A stretch of DNA of 64,000 bases, from positions 53,353,783 to 53,417,782 of the forward strand of contig OY755044.1 in assembly GCA_963576565.1 (NCBI GenBank), in the 5' to 3' direction. Below, piece by piece: positions 33,613-45,312 of this stretch. Source of the DNA: Aspidapion aeneum. Its lineage: Eukaryota > Arthropoda > Insecta > Coleoptera > Brentidae. A model generated the notes under the pieces. That model searched no databases. It had not been told where the DNA came from and saw only the letters and a list, made by a program, of their open reading frames with translations. The number at the start of each line of letters is the position of its first letter. The first letter of the stretch is position 1. The translations under genes and the position numbers were made by a program.

Positions 33613-34807
33613 AGAAAAGCTAGCGGACCTGGGGGAATATATGCTGAAATGCTCAAATATGGATCAGAGAAACTGCTCGAAAATCTCACATATATTCTCA
33701 ATCAATGCATAAACGGACATCCAGTACCTGATGATTGGAAAATTGCATTCATATCCTCAGTACATAAAAAAGGAAACAAGCTGGATTGCAACAATTATAG
33801 AGGAATTTCAGTAACCAGTACTCTAAGTAGATTGTACGGTAGGATTCTTAGAGATCTAATAGAGAATGATTTGCATGAACAAGAAGAAGAAGAGCAAAGT
33901 GGGTTTCTTGCAGCCAGATCTTGTAGTGATAATGTTTTTTGTATTAAACAAGTAATTGAGAAAAGGAGCGCCAGAAATATAGAGACTCATGTTACCTTTG
34001 TGGACCTACAAAAAAGTGTTAGAGCAGACTAATATCAATCATACATACATAAAAGCGATAAAAGAATTATACAAAGGGTTAAAATCTAAAATTAAAATTG
34101 GTAATCGACTTTCAAAAGAATTCCCGGCAACGAAAGGCTTAAGACAGGGATGTTGTATCTCTCCAACTCTTTTTAAAATATATATCGCAGTAGCTCTAAA
34201 AAACTGGAAACGCAAAGTACACGGCATGGGAATACAACTTAACGACCGATTTACCATATACACACTACAGTTTGCTGACGACCAAGTAATTGTAGCTAAT
34301 GATAAAGAAGACATGGAGTATATGATGAGAAAGTTAACGGAAGAATACCAAAAGTGGGGGTTAACAGTGAACGTGGACAAGACACAGTACTTATGTATTG
34401 AAAACGAATCAAGTGAATTAGAACTAGAAAATGGACAAACAATATCTCCATGTAATGAGTATGTATACTTGGGTGTCATATTTGATAAGACGGGAACAGA
34501 CTGTAAAGAACTAGAAAAAAGAATAGTAAAAGCAAAAAAGGTTATTGGTTGTCTTAACAGTATTTTATGGAGCAGAGAGATAAAAAAGAATGTAAAATTT
34601 AACATATATGAAACAATGGTGAAAAGCACGGTGTTGTATGGAATAGAGACTTGTCGCTTAATAGAAAAATACAAAGCAAAAATGGAAAGTGTCCAAATGG
34701 ATGCAATAAGAAGATCAATGAGAATATCTAGAACAGATCATATAAGAAATGAGATCATAAAAGACAGATATCATCATAAAACCCACATAGTAATAGTACC
34801 CAAGTAA
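33613..34807 (+). pseudogene. RTE-like LINE reverse transcriptase fragment
   Basis: Coding starts at the edge of the preceding hairpin with KASGPGG and continues in frame 33649-34032 (PVPDDWKIAFISSVHKKGNK, NNYRGIS, EEQSGFLAARSC). A deletion with frameshift near 34010 removes the block after FVDLQK, where the first catalytic Asp motif normally lies. The second frame (33989-34807) has LRQGCCISPTLF at about residues 51-62, FADD at 95-98 and the thumb with SILWSREIKKNVKFNIYETM and YGIETCRL. These motifs match RTE-type LINEs. Both 5' and 3' ends of the element are missing. Confidence 0.88.
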
Positions 34808-36533
34808 CACAAATTGCTAAAAAACAGCTACCAAAACACTTTAACAGCAAAACTAAAAGTAAAATAGCTATTACAGCTGTATGCCGTTTCACTGCTAAGC
34901 AGCTTCTAAAGTGTTGTCGTTGCTGATTAGGCAATCTTTATTTAGCTCTCACAGTGTCCATGACAGCTCCAAAATATAGCACGTTAACATTAAAGTAATT
35001 TTCTCTAGAAATAAATAAGAAACAATGGCAACTATTGCAAAATAGCTATTTCCTGTAATGGACAGAGACTTTTACTCAAATGGCTGACGGAAAACTTGTT
35101 ATGTTCTACACTACTGTGATATAAGCGCGTAAAAAAGGCGGTTCTCGTCGTCAAAATTTTTGGCAGGTTAACTTTTCTGATAAAACAGGTCAAGATAGCT
35201 TGTCAAAACGCAAGCGCCTCGAAAATTCAGTATAATAAACGTTTTTTTTTCGGTTTTTGTTTTTAGGTTAGAAATTATTTTATTACCATTAACCTCAAAA
35301 TACCCTATAAATCAATTCTTAGTCATATTTTATTGAATTTAGCACTTTCTAGAATTTATTTAGGCCCGGGATCACCTGGAAATTAATATTTTTTAGTCCA
35401 TAAATTTAAAGAAAAATAAATAGGAAAACTATCATGGCCGCCTCGGCCGTCTCATTGGTTTCAGCAGTTTAACTCTAGACAAGCAATTTTTTAATACTTA
35501 AGCCTAAATAATGTTGATTTGTAGCTAACTTGCGTTCTAACAATTGGCCCATTATGTAATACGAAAAAGAAAAAAAGAGTCACAGATGTTACCTGTCATC
35601 TTGGGCGCTGTCACAATAACAAAATAAACAAATATCTCAATTAAAAATTGTGCAAACGTTAGAAGATAAAGTTATTACGTGCCCTACCACAGTACCCCAC
35701 AAGTGGGAAGCAAAAAACATATTATTTTGGCCACCGCCTTCAGAAACCCTTAAGTTGGGTTTATACAGAAACATAGCATAACATAAGACATAGCATGACA
35801 TAAGATATCATTACAGAAGGAAACCGTAAGGCTGTGTATACAAAAAATATAATAACATGACATAACAAACAAGCTTGGCCCAAGTACTTTAAATGAGGCC
35901 CCACACACTCTAAGTAATTGGTAATTGCAAGAGGAGAATTCCCAAAGTGGTCGGTGCTGGCAATTGACTCTGGTGCACTTTGCTTGGAATCAGGTGAGTC
36001 TAAATAAACTGACTACTAAAGCCTCTTGACTTGAAGTAAAAAAAAACAGAAACCGAGTGTCATTCAAACCAAGATTAAAAAAATATTTTTTGATCTGATG
36101 GATTCAAACATTGTGTCCCTGAATGACAGGTTTTCATAATTTGTCATTAAGAAACACTATTTTTTTTTGAACATTCTGATTTGACTGTTTTTTACTAAAC
36201 ACACTCTTGACTACCAATTTAAACTTGTGCCAAGTAAGAAAAAATTAAAAAAGCAAGTTACATTGCCTTGGTTTTTTTAATTTTTAGTTAAAAAAGTTTT
36301 ATTTACATTTTTTAATTTTAGAAAGCAGTTAAAAGAAATGAAGTACAAAGACCAGAAAGCATCCCAGAATGGGGCCAAGTTTAGAAAAATATTTCCAAAC
36401 TAGTAAGAACCTTTCATTTTGAAATTTGTATTGGAGAACTTGGCTTAACTTTTATCTCAATTCTTTTTACGGAATGCCATTTTCCGCGTACTTGGCCTTT
36501 TTTTACATGAAATGTTTTTGTTATGATTTCACT
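34808..36533. other. Unassigned AT-rich DNA
   Basis: No gene recognised. A low-complexity run of ACATAGCATAACATAAG-type words occurs at about 35775-35870. Nothing else stands out. Confidence 0.5.
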
Positions 36534-36674
36534 TCTTTTTTAACGAGTCGTTAAATACCGAGATGAATTCCAAGACGTGCGCAAGCGTTGATCTGTCACT
36601 TCTGCCAACCAATCAACTGAGAGATATTTCAGTATGGTTTTATACAGCAAAACTTTAATAATTCCCAGTTCTTT

Positions 36675-36977
36675 TTGATGAAAATTCGTCGTTTTTGTGC
36701 TGTGAAAATGCCGGTGACGTGCAAGTTGTGTGACAAATTATTTAGTGCCCTATTTAATTTGAATAAACACTGGCATCGGGGTTCTACTGTATGTCTATGC
36801 TACGATAAACATTTTTTTTTAAGACTTAGCGCATTTAAATTTGTCAATACTCCCATGGCAAAACAAAATAAACGTGAAATGCATATAGAAGAAATACTGC
36901 ATATACCTCAAAAAATATTAGTCGCAGCACATAGATATTGTATATGTTTGAAATCAAAAAGAAAAGACGAATCTTAA
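36675..36977 (+). CDS. Zinc-finger-like open frame next to the left terminal repeat
   Basis: The frame has Met at codon 11-12 giving MPVTCKLCDKLFSALFNLNK, which has the C-x2-C-x12-H layout of a C2H2 finger. The second His comes after only one residue (HWH), so the finger is imperfect. The rest shows no domain. It starts about 130 bp inside the element, a usual place for a first transposase exon. It could equally be a captured host fragment or chance. No splice donor was proven. Confidence 0.3.
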   Translation: MMKIRRFCAVKMPVTCKLCDKLFSALFNLNKHWHRGSTVCLCYDKHFFLRLSAFKFVNTPMAKQNKREMHIEEILHIPQKILVAAHRYCICLKSKRKDES

Positions 36978-36991
36978 AATGCAAAAATATA

Positions 36992-37034
36992 CAGGGTGTT
37001 CCCTCTCAAAAAATCGACTTTATTGTCACACCCT
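36992..37034. mobile_element. 43-bp remnant with both TA-CAGGGTGT ends
   Basis: CAGGGTGTTCCC at 36992 and ACACCCTG ending 37034 lie only 43 bp apart with TA on both sides. The right-hand TA is also the left-hand TA of the next element. It looks like a terminal-only deletion derivative. Confidence 0.6.
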
Positions 37035-37036
37035 GT

Positions 37037-37879
37037 ACAGGGTGTCCCAAATTCGTTGTTTTTTGTGGTGTCGGGTATTTCTAGGGGAGAAAGAAAAAAC
37101 TGAACCCCCTTTGCGACGCTCAAATTTTAATAGAAGCCTAAAGGTGAAAACTACATTTAGATATAGCAAGCCGTTTTTAAGCTACGGAGTGTTTTTGTCT
37201 GCATTTTGCTTTTGTGTAAATAGCTTTCTTATAGATCTTTTCTTGAAGAATTGACAGATGTAAACGGTTTTTATTTATCTCTTTTGGTTTTTAAAATATT
37301 GCATAAAGTTGTTATTTTTCTTACAGAATAACTCTAAAACTCTCTCTAAAATTTCCTTTAAAATGATGTATCACACTCAATATTTTAATTTTTAATTTTT
37401 TTTTATTGTTTTCTTTATTTTTATTTTTTAATCACCTCTTTATTTTTTTTTTTTATAATTTTATATTAAAATATTTTAAACCCATTAAGCAAACTAAAAT
37501 ATGTGGTAAAAATAAAAAAAACTAAAATATAAAGAAATCCCACTAATCCCATAAAGAAAAATTAATTTTATGTGATATCTCAAAAACTAAACGTGACAAA
37601 TGAAATTTAATTTAACAGTTAAATTCCTCTTAAAAAAGTGTCTAAAGAATGTTTTCTCAGAAATAAAAATATTAATAAATAAACAAGTTATAGACCCCTT
37701 CCCAAAATGCAGACTTTTTAAAAACACCCCGTAGTTTAAAAACGGCTTGCTATATCAAAATGCGATTTTCACCTTTAAGCTTCTTTTGAAATTTGAGTGT
37801 CGCAAAGGTTGATCAGGTTTTTTTAGCCCCTCTAGAAATACCCGAAACTCCCCAAAAACATCGAATTTGGGACACCCTG
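37037..37879. mobile_element. 843-bp foldback element, CAGGGTGTCCC ends
   Basis: Ends CAGGGTGTCCCAAATTCG and its reverse complement CGAATTTGGGACACCCTG. The arms share GGTATTTCTAG, GATATAGCAAGCCGTTTTTA-like and GCGACGCTCAAATTT-like sequence for about 200 bp. The centre is pure AT-rich DNA. TA duplications are shared with both neighbours. Confidence 0.85.
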
Positions 37880-37881
37880 TA

Positions 37882-39404
37882 CAGCGTGTCCCATTTCGAT
37901 GGGATTAAATGGGAAACTCGGTTATTATTAAAGATATCGATTTTCTGATTGCACCTTACCGTGCTCTTTTTTGGAGCTCTTAAAAATGGTGTAATCAGAT
38001 TTTTGCTATACCCCGTAGTTTCGCTAATACAGGGAGTTTTTGAAAAAATTGTATTTTTAATAATCCCTTGTATCTCACTTATTTTGCGAGATATTTTTAT
38101 TCTGTAAAAACCTTTTCATGGCAACTTTTTTAGAAGAAAATAATGACGTTGTCAACTTTTTAAAATATTGTTTAGTTTTTGAGATATGGTATTTATCATA
38201 AAAAAATTAAATAAGGACCTGGAATTTTTTTATTACTATTTTGATTGGTTCCATGCTATTATTACCTTAAAATAATAAAACTTTAATATTTTTTTGATTT
38301 AAGGTTAAAAAAAACTATTTAATACTTGAAAAAAAAAATTTAGTCCGAACCTGGAAATTTCCAACGTAATTATAAATTAAAAATTGCAAGACACACTAGT
38401 TAAACGATTTTTAGTTTATCTGTTTTGAAATGAGAATCAAAAGATTTATAAAGAAAGTAAAAAACGTTAAAAAGTTACAAAAATGAATAGCATACTAATT
38501 ATTTGATGGTAGCACAGCAGGTCGTGAAATTTACAAAACAAAAGCGTGGAATTGAATTTCATTTTACTTGTCATATTTGTGAATGGCTTACAATTATTTT
38601 AAACTGGCTAGAAATCGACCATATCCAGATTTTGAAAAATGTGAGGTTTCACTGCTTCATTCTAGCAACAAAATCCCAATATTTAAATGGCAGAAATATT
38701 TTTATGCAAAATGCGTTAAGAAAAATTACTCAAAAATGCCAACAATGTCTTACACATAATGGTAATCATAAAAATTAGTTATTTTTTGTAATTTGTTTTT
38801 TTTTGTATTTTTCGTAGACTTTGTTTCAAATAAATCTGTAAACTAACGTAAAACCATTTTAATATGCTAAGTATCAAAACAGTTAAACTAAAAATTGTTT
38901 AACTGGCAATTTTTAATTTATATTTTTGTTGGAAATATCCAGGCTTGGACAATTTTTTTTTTTAATAATAATTTTTTTTTACCTTAAAACAAATTTTTTT
39001 AAAATTTTTATTATTTTATGATAATACTAGCATGAAACCAATCAAAATAGTAATAAAAAAAATCCAGGTCCGTATTTAATTTTTCTATGATAAATACCAT
39101 ATCTCAAAAACTAAACAATATTTTAAAAAGTTGACAACTTCATTATTTTCTTCTAAAAAAGTTGCCATGAAAAGGTTTTTACAGAATAGAAATATCTCGC
39201 AAATAAGTGAGATACAAGGGATTATTAAAAATATAATTTTTTCAAAAACTCCCTGTATTAGCGAAACTACGGGGTATAGCAAAAATCTGATTACACCATT
39301 TTTAAGGGCTCAAAAAAAGAGCACGGTAAGGTGCAATCAGAAAATCAATATCTTTAATAATAACCGAGTTTCCCATTTAATCCCATCGAAAATGGGACAC
39401 GCTG
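37882..39404. mobile_element. 1.5-kb foldback element, CAGCGTGTCCC ends
   Basis: Ends CAGCGTGTCCCATTTCGATG and the inverse ending 39404. The arms of about 500 bp are very similar (GGTATAGCAAAAATCTGATT in both senses, TTGCCATGAAAAGGTTTTTA). The unique centre is about 38400-38920. The frames at 38503-38778 and 39131-39421 lie in this element and show no recognisable domain. Confidence 0.85.
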
Positions 39405-39859
39405 TACATGGTGACGGATAGAAAAAAATTATGTTTGCTTTTAAAGTTCATCATCATCATAATTAACCAAAAAAAATCTACAATTTATTATAGCCCTTTA
39501 TTTTCAATGATAAAGTTGCTGAGTGCTCCGGTTATAAAAAACCACCCGGTACCTACATAAAATCATACCTAAAAATTAGAATTGACCATTATTTTATACC
39601 TTGAATTTTTAATTATACGTTAAGCTCTTCGATCTCGCGCCAATCCCGGTATTCACGCCAATAATTTAAATTAGACATTTTGACGTTAATTTTGGCGCAT
39701 GCTCCTTTGATGGAATTTATCTCGGTATTTAACGACTCGTCTTTTTTAAAGGAATTGGATAATACTTAATTTTTAAAGTAGTAAAATATGCGGAATAATG
39801 TTCAAACCTTTTGCAATGTCTTACTTAAATTTTTGAGGTTTTTTAATTTTTTTCCATGG

Positions 39860-41306
39860 TTTTATCGTAGTTCCTATTAGCCTTCCAAAGCTCAGCTCTC
39901 TAGCGTTTCTGAAAGTGCACAATGTTACTTTTACATAACTTTACATGTGTAGGGGAGGAGAGTAAATGAAAATATTAGACTTATAAATGTTTTCCCATGG
40001 TTTTATCATAATTTCTATTAGCATTCCAATGCTCAGCTCTCTAGCGTTTCTGGAAGTGGGCAATGTTAGTTTTATATAAATACGTTTATAGGAGAGGAAA
40101 ATAAATTAAAATTGTCGTGTTTTTAAATTTTGTCCTATAGTTTTATCATAGTTCCTATTAGTCTTCCAATGCTCAGCTCTCTAGCGTTTTTGGAAGTGGG
40201 TAATGTTACTTTTACATAACTTTACATTTATAGTGGAGGAGAGTAAATGAAAATATTGGACTTTTTAAATTTTTCCCATGGTTTTATCATAATTTCTATC
40301 AGCATTCCAATGCTCAGCTCTCTAGCGTTTCTGAAAGCGTGCAATGTTAGTTTTATATAAATTTAAATTTATAGGAGAGGGAAGTAAATTAAAATGTTGG
40401 TGTTTTCAAATTTTTTATATAGTTTTATCATATTGTCTTTCAGTCTTGAAAAGTTCAGCTCTCTAGCGTTTCTGGAAGTGGGCAGTGTTACTTTTACATA
40501 ACTTAACATTTACAGGGGAAGGAAGTAAATTAGAATTTTGAGGTGTTTTAATTTTTTTCTATTGGTCTCCAAAGCTCAGCTCTCTAGCATGTCTGGAAGT
40601 AGGCAGTGTTACTTTTACTTAACTTTACATTTATAGGGCAGGGATGTAAATTAGAATTTTGGGGTGTTTTAATTTTTTCCTATAGTTTTATCATAGTTCC
40701 TATCAGTCTACCAAAGCTCAACTCTCTAGCATTTCTGGAAGTGGGCAATGCTACTTTAACATAACTTTAAATGTATAGGGGAGGGGAGTAAATTAAAATT
40801 TTGGGGTTTTTTGATTTTTTCCTATAGTTTTATCATAGTTCCTATCAGTCTGCCAAAGCTCAACTCTCTAGCATTTCTGGAAGTGGGCGATGTTACTTTA
40901 TATAACTTTAAATGTATAGGGGAGGGGAGTAAATTAAAATTTTGAAGTTTTTTGATTTTTCCCACGGGTTTGGTCATAATTTCTATCAGTCTGCCACATT
41001 TCAGCTATGTAGCATGTCTCGAAGTACAGTAGAATATTGATGATCTATACATGAGTGAGTGAGTCAGTGAGTGAGTGGCAATTTCCACGTTTTTTGAAAT
41101 TTCGTAACTACTTTACTACTTTATGGAATTCCATGAAACTTGGAGGGGCTGTTAACTCCATGGGGATCTACGACTGTGCAGTGATTGAGATTCGTAGCTC
41201 ATTCCGAAGTAGAGTTTTAGGTTGGTCAAATATCGGCTGAAATGTTTCCAGAAAAGATGGTTACGGCGCGCGAACTTGGCGAGGCACTGCCGTGCCCTCA
41301 GATAAG
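39860..41306. repeat. ~140-bp tandem repeat (9 units) and right inverted arm
   Basis: The phrase GCTCAGCTCTCTAGC recurs near 39893, 40030, 40171, 40315, 40455, 40576, 40719, 40859 and (diverged) 41003, a period of about 138-144 bp. Each unit also has GTTTTATCATA, GGAAGTGGGCAATGTTA and a GTAAATTAAAAT end. From 41010 to 41306 the sequence is single copy and matches 32240-32520 in reverse complement. Confidence 0.88.
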
Positions 41307-41309
41307 TAC

Positions 41310-42243
41310 GGCCAAGGCCTCCGCGCACTTACACACGAATTTTTCTTTTTGGAATTTACACTTCTCGGCCCACTCTAAAATTTTTAGAGGCAATAGAAAA
41401 AATACTAGAGCATCTTTTTTAAAAATTTTCAAAATGGCGATTTTTTAAATTTATTGTCTTATACTAAGGTCACTGATGCGATTACTTGTCATTCTTATTT
41501 ATTTTTCTTAAAGCCTCTTGTTCTTATTTCTAAACAGTAGTAAAAAAATTTTTTGCAAAGTTTGTGTTTTTTTAGAAAAAATCATACCATAGAAATGTGT
41601 GCCAATTAAGAAGATAAAACACCTTGTAGATTTAAGGAATCGCAACACTTTTTCAATTTTTTTATCTTGGTGTAATCGGTATCTATAGAGACCAAAAAAT
41701 TAATTTTTATTAAAATCAAAATTGTTAAGTGCAAAAGGTGGCTGGGTTGACATGGAAAGCCCCATATGTACCTGGGTGCTTTGAATCCAATTTTGAACTG
41801 CATTTGTTTAAAGAAGTATGTTAGCTATTAAAAAATTTAAATTTCTTGTTAAAAAATCATTTTTTTATTATTTTATTGCTGGCCGGCCGGCCAAGCCAAT
41901 TCGACGCCCACCCAATTTATCGCCGCTATGGTTATAGTTTGCAATTTTATGTATTGGGCTTATCGGTGGGTAACAAAACTAAAAAAAAATAAAATTACCT
42001 ACTTACTACTTGGTGAGTTATTTTGTCATTTTTGGCAGTGCAATTTAGATATTATGGTTAGGCAGGGTGGGATATTTTTTAGTTTTATAGTTTACTTATA
42101 TTATTTTGTTTTTTCATTGTTTTTTTCCTTTTTACAATTAGGTTTTATTATGTAGTTTTGTTTCTTTTTATATTGTGCAACCACCGGCCTTGTTGTTGGC
42201 TACTGTTTGTAATTTTCATAAATAAATAAATAAATATATTAAA
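41310..42243. other. AT-rich DNA ending in a possible LINE 3' end
   Basis: No gene recognised. At 42180-42240 the sequence GGCCTTGTTGTTGGCTACTG is followed by ATAAATAAATAAATA, which looks like the 3' tail of a truncated LINE. No coding part precedes it, so this is tentative. Confidence 0.3.
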
Positions 42244-42279
42244 ATGTTTACAATAAAAAATTTACAAAATTGCCAAGCT

Positions 42280-42440
42280 TTACCACGGCGGCGGCGAGTC
42301 ATCCCAGTGGCGAATTGTCCGGCGGCGAGTCGGTCCGGCAGCGAATTGGGTCGGCGGCGAGTTTGGTTCGGTGGAGAGTCGGTGATGAATCGGTCCGGCG
42401 GTGAGTTGGGTCGGCGGCGAGACGGCCACGGCGAACGGAA
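42280..42440. repeat. GC-rich GGTCGGCGGCGAGTT minisatellite
   Basis: Variants of GGTCGGCGGCGAGTT and CGGTCCGGCAGCGAATT alternate about ten times. This is a sharp GC island in a very AT-rich window. It gives overlapping open frames on both strands that are rich in Arg, Gly and Ser or in Pro and Thr. The repeat explains those frames without assuming a protein. Confidence 0.75.
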
Positions 42441-43333
42441 AAATGGGCTTTTTTGAATTGTTCACCGTTTCATTTTGTCATCTCTAAACGTAAAAACCCA
42501 TCGCGGGCATTATATAAACTAAGCGACGCAACATTTAAAACCCAAACGCCGGATTCCACCTTCCCTGATTCGGAAAACGGATAACGTGACTTGATATGGA
42601 TTTGCACTTGTTTTAAATCAGGGTTGTCACGCATAAATAGAAACCGGGCTTACACGCTCCAAAATTCGAATCAATGCATGCTCTCGTTGACGAACCGAGT
42701 GTGCCGTGCCAGCAAATCGAGATGGGTCCGAATCAGTGCGCGTTGACATTAAACATTTCTTGCAAAAACTTGGTAGTTTACTAAAATTAATCACATTTAA
42801 TGTCCCAGTCTCTTGAAACGCACTGTATAATATATATATATATAGATCCCTACATGCAAACAAGCAAGTATATACCTACTTAGTTTTGATTTTCAATTTG
42901 AAACGCCATTTGAAAGATCTGGAACCAACACAATCCTCCATTGTGTGTCGTGGAAATGGAATATTTAGACTATACCTGTGTATGTAGTTACAAAGAACAT
43001 GAATAGATAAATAAATTTAGAAAAAAAAACTTTTTGAAAACAAGCTTTTATAAAATGGACTAAAAAGCATAAAATAATTTTTTGAGTGTTCTGATATCAT
43101 AATAATAAAAGCGATGGGAGTATTTAATATTAGGTAAATGCTTTTCCATGCGCATTTGGTCGTTCACACCCGATGATGGGCCGACTTTTTCAATGTGACA
43201 AAATAAATCGATACACTGCCGGTCGCGGATGATCTGCCTAATGTGAAGCAGGCGTAATTATGTCTATCCTTATCAGAAAAATGTAAGGGTAGCTTGAGTA
43301 GGGTTGGGTTGGGTTGGGTTAAATTGACGAAAC

Positions 43334-43527
43334 TTAGATAAATCTAAAAAGTTTATGCATTTCAGCTAGCGCATCGATATTGCAGTCTTCGATGAGAAGG
43401 TCGTCCAACGATTTGATACGGCTCAAGGCGACGCGACATAAGCTTGACCAGGAGCAAAAAGCTTAGGTCCCAAGTAAATCACAGCATAGTCAACAGTACT
43501 ACCCTGCATTTTATGAACAGTTGTAAT
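43334..43527 (-). pseudogene. Helitron PIF1-type helicase, C-terminal fragment
   Basis: Minus-strand reading gives TVHKMQGSTVDYAVIYLGP and then LFAPGQAYVA, followed after a 5-base insertion by LSRIKSLDDLLIEDCNID and a stop at 43334. The HKxQG and YVALSR motifs are the last two helicase motifs (V and VI) of Helitron Rep-helicases. Upstream helicase and Rep parts are absent. It is a dead fragment. Confidence 0.82.
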
Positions 43528-43539
43528 CTAATCAAAAAT

Positions 43540-44005
43540 TCGTAATCCCCATCCTCAAAAACCCCCAGATACCAATTTTGGTGGAAATCCGACAAACTAA
43601 AATTTTACCCCCTCTCCGCCCTCCACGTTAGGGGGGAGGTAGGCAGTCAGTGATACCACATTATTGGATTGTCATCGAAACTATAACGGTATGCGAAATT
43701 TGAAGTCAATCGGATACGTGGAAGTCAGTTGAAAGTAATCAGAAAAACTTGACATTTAATCGCCCATTTTGAATCCGCCATATTGAATTTTTATAATCTG
43801 ATCAAAAATTCGTAATTCTCGTCCTCAAAAACCCCCAGATACCAATTTTGGTTGAAATCGGACAAACTAAAGTTTTACCTCCTCTCCACCCCCACGTTAG
43901 GGGGGAGGTAGGTACCCGATGAAAACATATTATTATATTGTCATCGGAACTTCTTGGAAGTTCTTCAAAAATGAGTTGCAAGATTTGATTACATACATAC
44001 ATACA
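43540..44005. repeat. ~270-bp repeat, two units
   Basis: Both units carry TCAAAAATTCGTAATTC, CCCCCAGATACCAATTTTGG and GTTAGGGGGGAGGTAGG. Four more units occur at 57900-58880 in the opposite direction. A short (ACAT)n tract follows at 43988. Confidence 0.8.
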
Positions 44006-44439
44006 TACAGGTGAAGTTAAATAAAAGCTTGTAAAAAAAACTCACAAACTCGTACTGATGCACATGCCCCTACGGTGCAAGTTTTTTTTCTCTAAGAGGA
44101 CTTAATTTTGCCTGACTCCTCTTTGAAAAGAGCACGGATTTTTTTAAAGCTAAATTTCCAATTTTGTCTCGAGATCACTAAACGAAAAACTCACCCACAC
44201 CGTTATTTGGTAACGTTATTGTATAACTTTATTTTTCAATAACGGCAACGTTGGTAACGTTATTAAAAAGAACCCGTTATTCCCATCCCTATCCAAAAGT
44301 GCAAGGAAAGAAAAGAACAACCTTCTAAAAACGCCCGTCAGGGTCGCGGTTTAGTTTCGATTTGCCACTAGCTCGCTCGAAAGGACTAATGTCGATTTTT
44401 GAACAAATCGAACAATTTTTAGTGGAAGAAAAGTAGTTA

Positions 44440-45022
44440 ATTAAAAAAAAAACTAAAACATTTTCGGAAAATAAGAATACACGTGCCTCTTTGAAGGGTC
44501 AAGTATGATTCTGTCCGACATCTTAACTTTTAAGATGGCGGCAATTTTCGATTATAATCTTTAAAGAACAATCAATTTTCAACATGTTTTTTTTGATTTC
44601 ACTAAGATCGGTTCAGTAATAATGAGTTTATAAAGAAATGAATGCAGATAGGATTGGCAATGCAATCGTATAATCTGTAAAACAAAAATAGATTTTTTGA
44701 GAACCACCACACCAATTTTACTAATTTATACCTCGTTGTGCAGGGCAAAAGTAGTGCTTTGAAACAAAAATATTTTTTTTTAGAACCATTGATTTTGCTG
44801 ATTTATACCTGGTTGTGCGTGGCAAGAATGCATGCAATGTATGCAGAAAAATTTAATTTTGTCCGCCATCTTGGATTTTGAGATGGCGGACAAAAAATAT
44901 ATTTTGTGAAAACTCTGATCAATTACCTGCCAAATGAAGTTGGTCCCATTAAAATCGAAGGTATAGTTCAAAAGTTATAATGAAAAAATATTGTCCCGTT
45001 TTTTTTGGCCCACTCGGTATTT
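44440..45022. repeat. Half copy of the CTGGGTGGGCC foldback family
   Basis: It matches the right half of 56622-57755, including TAATGAGTTTATAAAGAAATGAATG, the paired AAGATGGCGG blocks and the terminus TTTTTTGGCCCACTCGGTA. The left terminus was not found. Confidence 0.7.
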
Positions 45023-45312
45023 GTTCCTCTTTGACCCGCACATTGAGTTGTATAAGGCCCTGTAGAAGTCAATGGACCCGCACAAATTTTCTGTCCGTCT
45101 ATACTCGATCACGCGGCTTTGCCCATGAAGGATCCAGATTTGGCAACCCTGTATAGTTTCAAATTCAAAACAAATTATGATTAGGTACGTACAGTCGCCC
45201 ACTTTTTTAATGTCAACTTAAAATTGTTTAAACTCGTCTGGAAAGCCCGGAATTTCAGCGGGCTTTAAAAACTGCTAAAGGAAATCGTTAATTAAATCAT
45301 GATACTTACTAA

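Larger units (their letters stand above)
36544..39739. mobile_element. 3.2-kb element with CGAGTCG ends and 10-bp target duplication
   Basis: CGAGTCGTTAAATACCGAGA begins at 36544. Its reverse complement ends at 39739, with the match continuing about nine more bases (one mismatch). Both sides are flanked by the identical 10-mer TCTTTTTTAA (36534-36543 and 39740-39749). A duplication of 9-10 bp points to a Mutator-like element, but this is inference because no such transposase is seen. Most of its length is three nested foldback elements. The remaining native sequence includes a zinc-finger-like open frame near the left end. Confidence 0.75.
43010..44040 (-). mobile_element. Helitron-derived segment, homologous to 57825-59200
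   Basis: From AAACTTTTTGAAAACAAGC (43030) through the helicase remnant, two units of the CCCCCAGATACCAATTTTGG repeat, and CAGGTGAAGTTAAATAAAAG (44010) the order matches 57825-59200 in reverse. A block at about 43116-43330, including a (GGGTT)4 run, is present only here. Helitron origin is inferred from the helicase; no RC ends were identified. Confidence 0.6.

Noticed and set aside
34039..34674. 211-codon minus-strand open frame
   Set aside because: Shadow of the RTE-like reverse transcriptase coded on the plus strand.
42244..42465. Arg/Gly-rich open frames on both strands
   Set aside because: Explained by the GC-rich minisatellite, which leaves both strands open. No start context or domain.
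43290..43325. Telomere-like (GGGTT)n
   Set aside because: Only about four units inside a Helitron-associated segment. Too short and in the wrong context for a telomere.
45001..45202. Minus-strand frame with NKYRVGQKKRD
   Set aside because: It spans the end of a foldback element and the start of the next transposon, so it is a chance frame across a junction.
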